DNA of 64,000 nucleotides from contig NC_087377.1 of NCBI RefSeq assembly GCF_963675165.1, positions 10,092,632-10,156,631 of the forward strand, given 5' to 3'. Every line of letters starts with the position of its first letter. The first letter of the stretch is position 1. Under the pieces are notes generated by a model. It worked only from the letters and a program-made list of their open reading frames with translations, did not search any database and was not told where the DNA came from. This stretch comes from Halichondria panicea (taxonomy: Eukaryota; Porifera; Demospongiae; Suberitida; Halichondriidae). Below, one piece after another: positions 59,988-64,000 of the stretch. The position numbers and the translations under genes are program-made.

Positions 59988-62010
59988 CTTGCGATGCGAT
60001 ACTGTAGCTTGTGTCTGTAAGGATAGAGAATTAAAAAAATTGGCTACCACAAGTAAATTTGATTTAAATGAGCTTACTAAATCGACTTGAAGCATTTTTG
60101 GTACCCGTCAGTGTATCGATAATAACAATTGCATCATACACTTTCTCCAAATCAACTCCATCATTATACGCTTCCGATATAGTTGCTATGCCACCGCCAC
60201 GGTAACTTCCAATTCTAGTGGAAAGACTTAGGGCTTGAGTTGAGGCATCCAGGATTCTCAGTTCATAATTGGCGTCTTGAAACCAGCACACTGTTGGAGG
60301 CTGTGTGCAAGACAATAAATGTGCTGCATTTTTTTATTTTAGAAACAGTAAACTATAAGTAAACAGACACACATGATTATGTATACACAATGAAGTATGG
60401 AAATTAATTTTGATTCCATTGAATGGCATATATCTTGTATATGTATACGAATTAAGATTTCAGTGTGCGTAGATATAATTGTAAGATTCACCTTAAATGT
60501 GACGTTAATAATGGGGGTCAAGTCTGCTGTGAAGGTAATTACAACAACAGGAGGGAGCAGAAAGTCACCAAGAACTGTAAAAAAACACAACTTTGGAAAA
60601 AACCCTGACAGATAAAAATTGTATGACTGTACGAGAGAGCACAATATAGATAGATAGCTTTGCATGCAGTAGTGAAATACCCTTATATCAATTCACTCAA
60701 AATGAAAGTGCCAGAGATAAACATTGTAATGTATGTACACAAGGGGGTTTGGAGTATTTAAAACACCAAAACACAGTATCAGCATCCTGCACAACAATGG
60801 TACAACCACGGAGAATTCCCATGTTTGTCCTATAGCTGGACCACTGTCGATTATGCACTATACAGCTATTAATATCTATATAACACCTTATAGTCGGAAG
60901 ATTATGCATGCCTAATACATTATTAACAGACTGAGAACCATGCATGCAGTACAGTAACTACAATAATTAGCCTTCTAGTTTTCCCGGCTTGTGCAGTGCA
61001 TGCAGTATTGGTGGCTTGTGCGTGGGAGGAGGTACATTGTGTTGGATGTACTCGTTAATACAATGACACCAGCATAAAAATTGACTCACATATGGGAAAT
61101 CCACCAATGGCGACACCTGCAGCACTAGGCCCTATACTGTTCGTGGCAATGATCTCAAACGTTATATTGTGGCAATCTCTGTGAATACTGTCCATGGTTA
61201 ACACATACTCCAGGGCACTCAGTGAGGCATTGTAGAGGGGTGCTGAGTGGTCAGCAGTGCTTCGAATGATTAGAGTGTAGTTGAGAATAGGAAAACCAGT
61301 GTGAGCAAACGGCTCAAACCAGGATACCCTTAAAGCTGTTGTGTTGACCGTAACTAGCTCAGTGACAGGGGCATTGAGAACATCTGTAGGGGATATTATT
61401 GAGACATTTACTGCATGTCCTCTATGATTATGAGGTAGTATACACGTGTATATATGCATGGATACCGGTTAGCAGAACAACAGTGCTGGCTGAACTGATA
61501 ATCACTATGATACATGCATGCATGCAGTACTTACCGACAATATAGAGAAATACAGGTGGTTCAGATCTAACAGTGGCCTGATCAGAGCCTGTAGCAAGAC
61601 ACTCGATCTTCGTCCGATTACGTCCTTGAGTTCTCACACCGATTCGTCTCGTCACCTCAACATTAGGAAAGTCATGTATATCGTCGTACAGTATTATCCA
61701 GCTGGGAATATTGTTAAAGAGTGTTTCGCCATTGATGTACCAGAATACGGCAGAGGCTCGAGCATGACAGGTGAACTGGGCTTCATACTGGGTCACAGGG
61801 ACAGTTTGTGTCACTGGGCCATCCAGTATTTCTGCAAAACAAAAGTGTATGCAGACAGATCTTAGGTTGATCTATACATGATCTATTTTTTATGCACTGT
61901 ATATAGCTGATCAATCTTGATTTGTTGGATGAAATACCTGGAACAACTTGAGTAGACAGTCCCACTCTTGATAAGCAGATGACAAAAAACAGCTTTAGTG
62001 CTAGCATCAT
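59988..62010 (-). pseudogene. R2': partial copy of R2 (first six exons only)
   Basis: Exons 61938-62010 (signal peptide, MMLALKLFFVICLSRVGLST), 61535-61831 (Ig), 61090-61383 (FN3), 60492-60574 and 60078-60300 (two-exon module) and 59988-60014. All six match R2 exons in phase, with open frames and few substitutions (for example CRARAS to CHARAS). The duplicated block covers about 59870-62040 and corresponds to 17226-19367. It stops before R2 exon 7, so FN3-2, stalk, TM and tail are absent. It is either a pseudogene or, if it splices or polyadenylates downstream, a source of a soluble Ig-FN3 protein. Confidence 0.7.
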
Positions 62011-62127
62011 CTCCAACAATTTACAATTTAGCTTATCTGAGACAGTCGAACAGCAACTGCACACTGTTGCATGCATGCAAAACCCTGCATACACATGGTA
62101 CGTGGTTTCCATTATAATCAGTATTAT

Positions 62128-62169
62128 TTTTGGTTGGCTTCTGTTAGGATAACAGAAGCCAACCAAAAT
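62128..62169. repeat. Perfect 20-bp hairpin
   Basis: Arms of ATTTTGGTTGGCTTCTGTTA and its exact inverse are separated by two bases. It lies just upstream of R2'. It is possibly a tiny foldback remnant. Confidence 0.6.
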
Positions 62170-64000
62170 ATTGGTTGCTTGCTTCATTTTGGCAAAATGA
62201 AATGAACTAAAACTTGATAGGGAGCGAGGGCCTGTGCTTACTATCCATACATTTTATCTGGGTCTAACTATACTGCTGCATATGTAGTGAACCAAATCCA
62301 AACAGGAAGGAGTTGTTCAAAATTGGATTTTTCCGGAAGCAGCTTGTTGACCTTGAGCATCAAGTATAAATGAGTATAGGAGGAGTGATAAATGCTAAAC
62401 AGGACAGCTGTTTATTCTCTGAAACCACAAATAACACCCAAATCACACTACATCCCACAACATATCTCATGATCCCATTGGAATCCTAGAACCAAACTTG
62501 TCACACTTCAAGAGATGGTATAAGGAACAACATACACAAAAAGAAAAAACAGTGCTTTTGAGAAGTCAGAGTTCAAAGTATACTAATTAGATGCAATACC
62601 TAAAATGTATTGAGTGAAGCCGTACATGCAACATACCAAATGATGCGGAATTTCTTAGGCAACAAGATGATATACAGTCTTGAATGTTCCTAAAAGTGGG
62701 GAATTTCTGCAATCTCAGAAGCCATATTGTTTACAAACCCCAAATTTTCCGGAGATGCTATCATACATTATTATACCAAGTTCCGTGCAATTCTAAAGAG
62801 GTCACGTTTTAAATTTCGTACAAATGAGAGTATTATTATAATTTTTGTATGTAAGCCAGAACTTTACAATGTAGACTTTGCCATGCAAATAAGAGAGAGC
62901 AGCCTGTCGAATGTCATTTGTAGAACTTCACCATGCAAATAAGAGAAAGTGTGTCATTTAGATGTAGAACTTTACCATGCAAATGGTTTGAAAAAGAGCT
63001 GGAGGTTTTGGCACTGATCACCTCCCATAGGAAAACCACTGTACAGCTGTTTGCATAGACTATAGACAGAGTTATGCCAAGGGCGTGTATATGCCCCTTG
63101 GTTATGCATAGAAATACTATCACTGCATTACCACAAATCACCATACAATGTTGCTATGCAAACAACATGGCTTCTAGAACTTGTATATAACGGTACTTTT
63201 TGAGGGGTATATACCGCTACATAGGAATACACATGCGGAGGGAGCTATATATAGTGCTCAAAGAATATGGTGCCAAAACAAATCCATAAATTAAACACAT
63301 AATATTTTCACAAAAATGGCGAGGAAAAATTAGACCCTCGAATATAAGGCAGTATCAATAATAAATGCTCTTTGGAGTCTTGGTGGTAAGGAAACTCATA
63401 TACAAATTATGGTGAGATTTGAAGTAAGTGGAGAATGGGCTGATGGGACTTGCATGCATACCAGCAGATATAGCTTGCAGTGTGAAGAAGTTTCAGGCTG
63501 AAGAACTGTTAGTACTGCAAAGGATCTCAAACACTGACAGATTACAAAAGATTGTTTTGGAGAAGCCTTTTCAGACTTGTTATAGTCATGGTCAAAACTG
63601 CATGGTATAATACCGCATGCAGTGAGCGAGTCAGGCATAAAATTTTTCCTACAGCATGCAAGTCTCAGCATAAGGTGTATAGGGATAAGTGGGGATTAGT
63701 TGGAGATTAGACTTGAAGTTGCTCCCTACCTAGGGGAATTAGACAGATCACCTGATGCATGCATTGGGTCAAAGATCAATTAAAGATCACATGATGTCTG
63801 CCACACTCTTCCTTCCAACACATGCTGAATACAGTGGAGCAAAATTTACAGTTGACTCTTCACTAGCTATATACTGTCAATATTTATATAGTAATTCTGA
63901 TACTTCAAATAATCTGTTTATCTTCTCGCTAGAAACCACGAAGAAATAGCTATAGTGTGATACAGGTCTAATCCCCACATCACCCCCATGTTTTACTAGG
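62170..64000. other. Intergenic, no gene recognised
   Basis: Contains three direct copies of CCATGCAAATAAGAGA-like sequence (62880-62990). Several short frames exist, but none has domain content, splice-consistent ends or codon bias that I can defend. Confidence 0.35.

Noticed and set aside
63428-63610. Short ORF MENGLMGLACIPADIACS
   Set aside because: No domain, no splice context, chance length.

Overview
This looks like nuclear DNA of a sponge (Porifera, probably a demosponge). Genes are compact, with short GT-AG introns in mostly phase 1. Type I receptors are built from Ig, FN3 and tyrosine-kinase exons. DNA transposons and foldback elements are dense, and the short word TATAATTATA recurs throughout. 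The taxon is inferred from gene content and style; no species marker is present. I found no tRNA, rRNA or CRISPR array.

Layout. 1-500: truncated copy of a histamine N-methyltransferase-like (HNMT-like) gene. 0.87-7.0 kb (-): decaying receptor R1. 7.2-9.1 kb (+): intact two-Ig receptor R0, divergent from R1. 9.5-13.5 kb (-): HNMT-like copies B, C (broken) and D (intact). 14.3-19.3 kb (-): receptor R2, a complete 15-exon, 780-aa model (Ig, FN3, TM, tyrosine-rich tail with an ITAM-like motif). 19.9-27.5 kb: first copy of a 7.6-kb segmental duplication holding a broken FN3-TM receptor (R3), sushi exons split by a transposon, and a retroelement remnant. 27.5-28.5 kb: dead tyrosine-kinase gene next to a 388-bp GT repeat. 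29-41 kb: repeat-rich tract with an orphan biotin-ligase (HLCS) last exon, two satellite arrays, the start of a PH-domain gene, a small secreted-protein gene (S1) with a partial paralogue (S2), a catalase remnant and nested inverted-repeat elements. 41-43 kb: transposons. 43.05-51.4 kb: second copy of the duplication, here part of the intact ectodomain and TM of receptor R3' (3 Ig, 3 FN3, TM; 48.5-53.2 kb). 54-59.6 kb: MITEs and a 5'-truncated LINE. 59.9-62.0 kb: partial copy of R2 (R2'). 62.2-64 kb: nothing recognised.

Taken together, the window is a tandem-duplicating cluster of Ig/FN3 type I receptors in several states of decay. At least one member carries a phosphotyrosine signalling tail. 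This is the architecture expected of an immune- or allorecognition-type receptor complex. That function is a hypothesis. The exon models rest on splice signals and reading-phase consistency worked out by eye, without transcript data.
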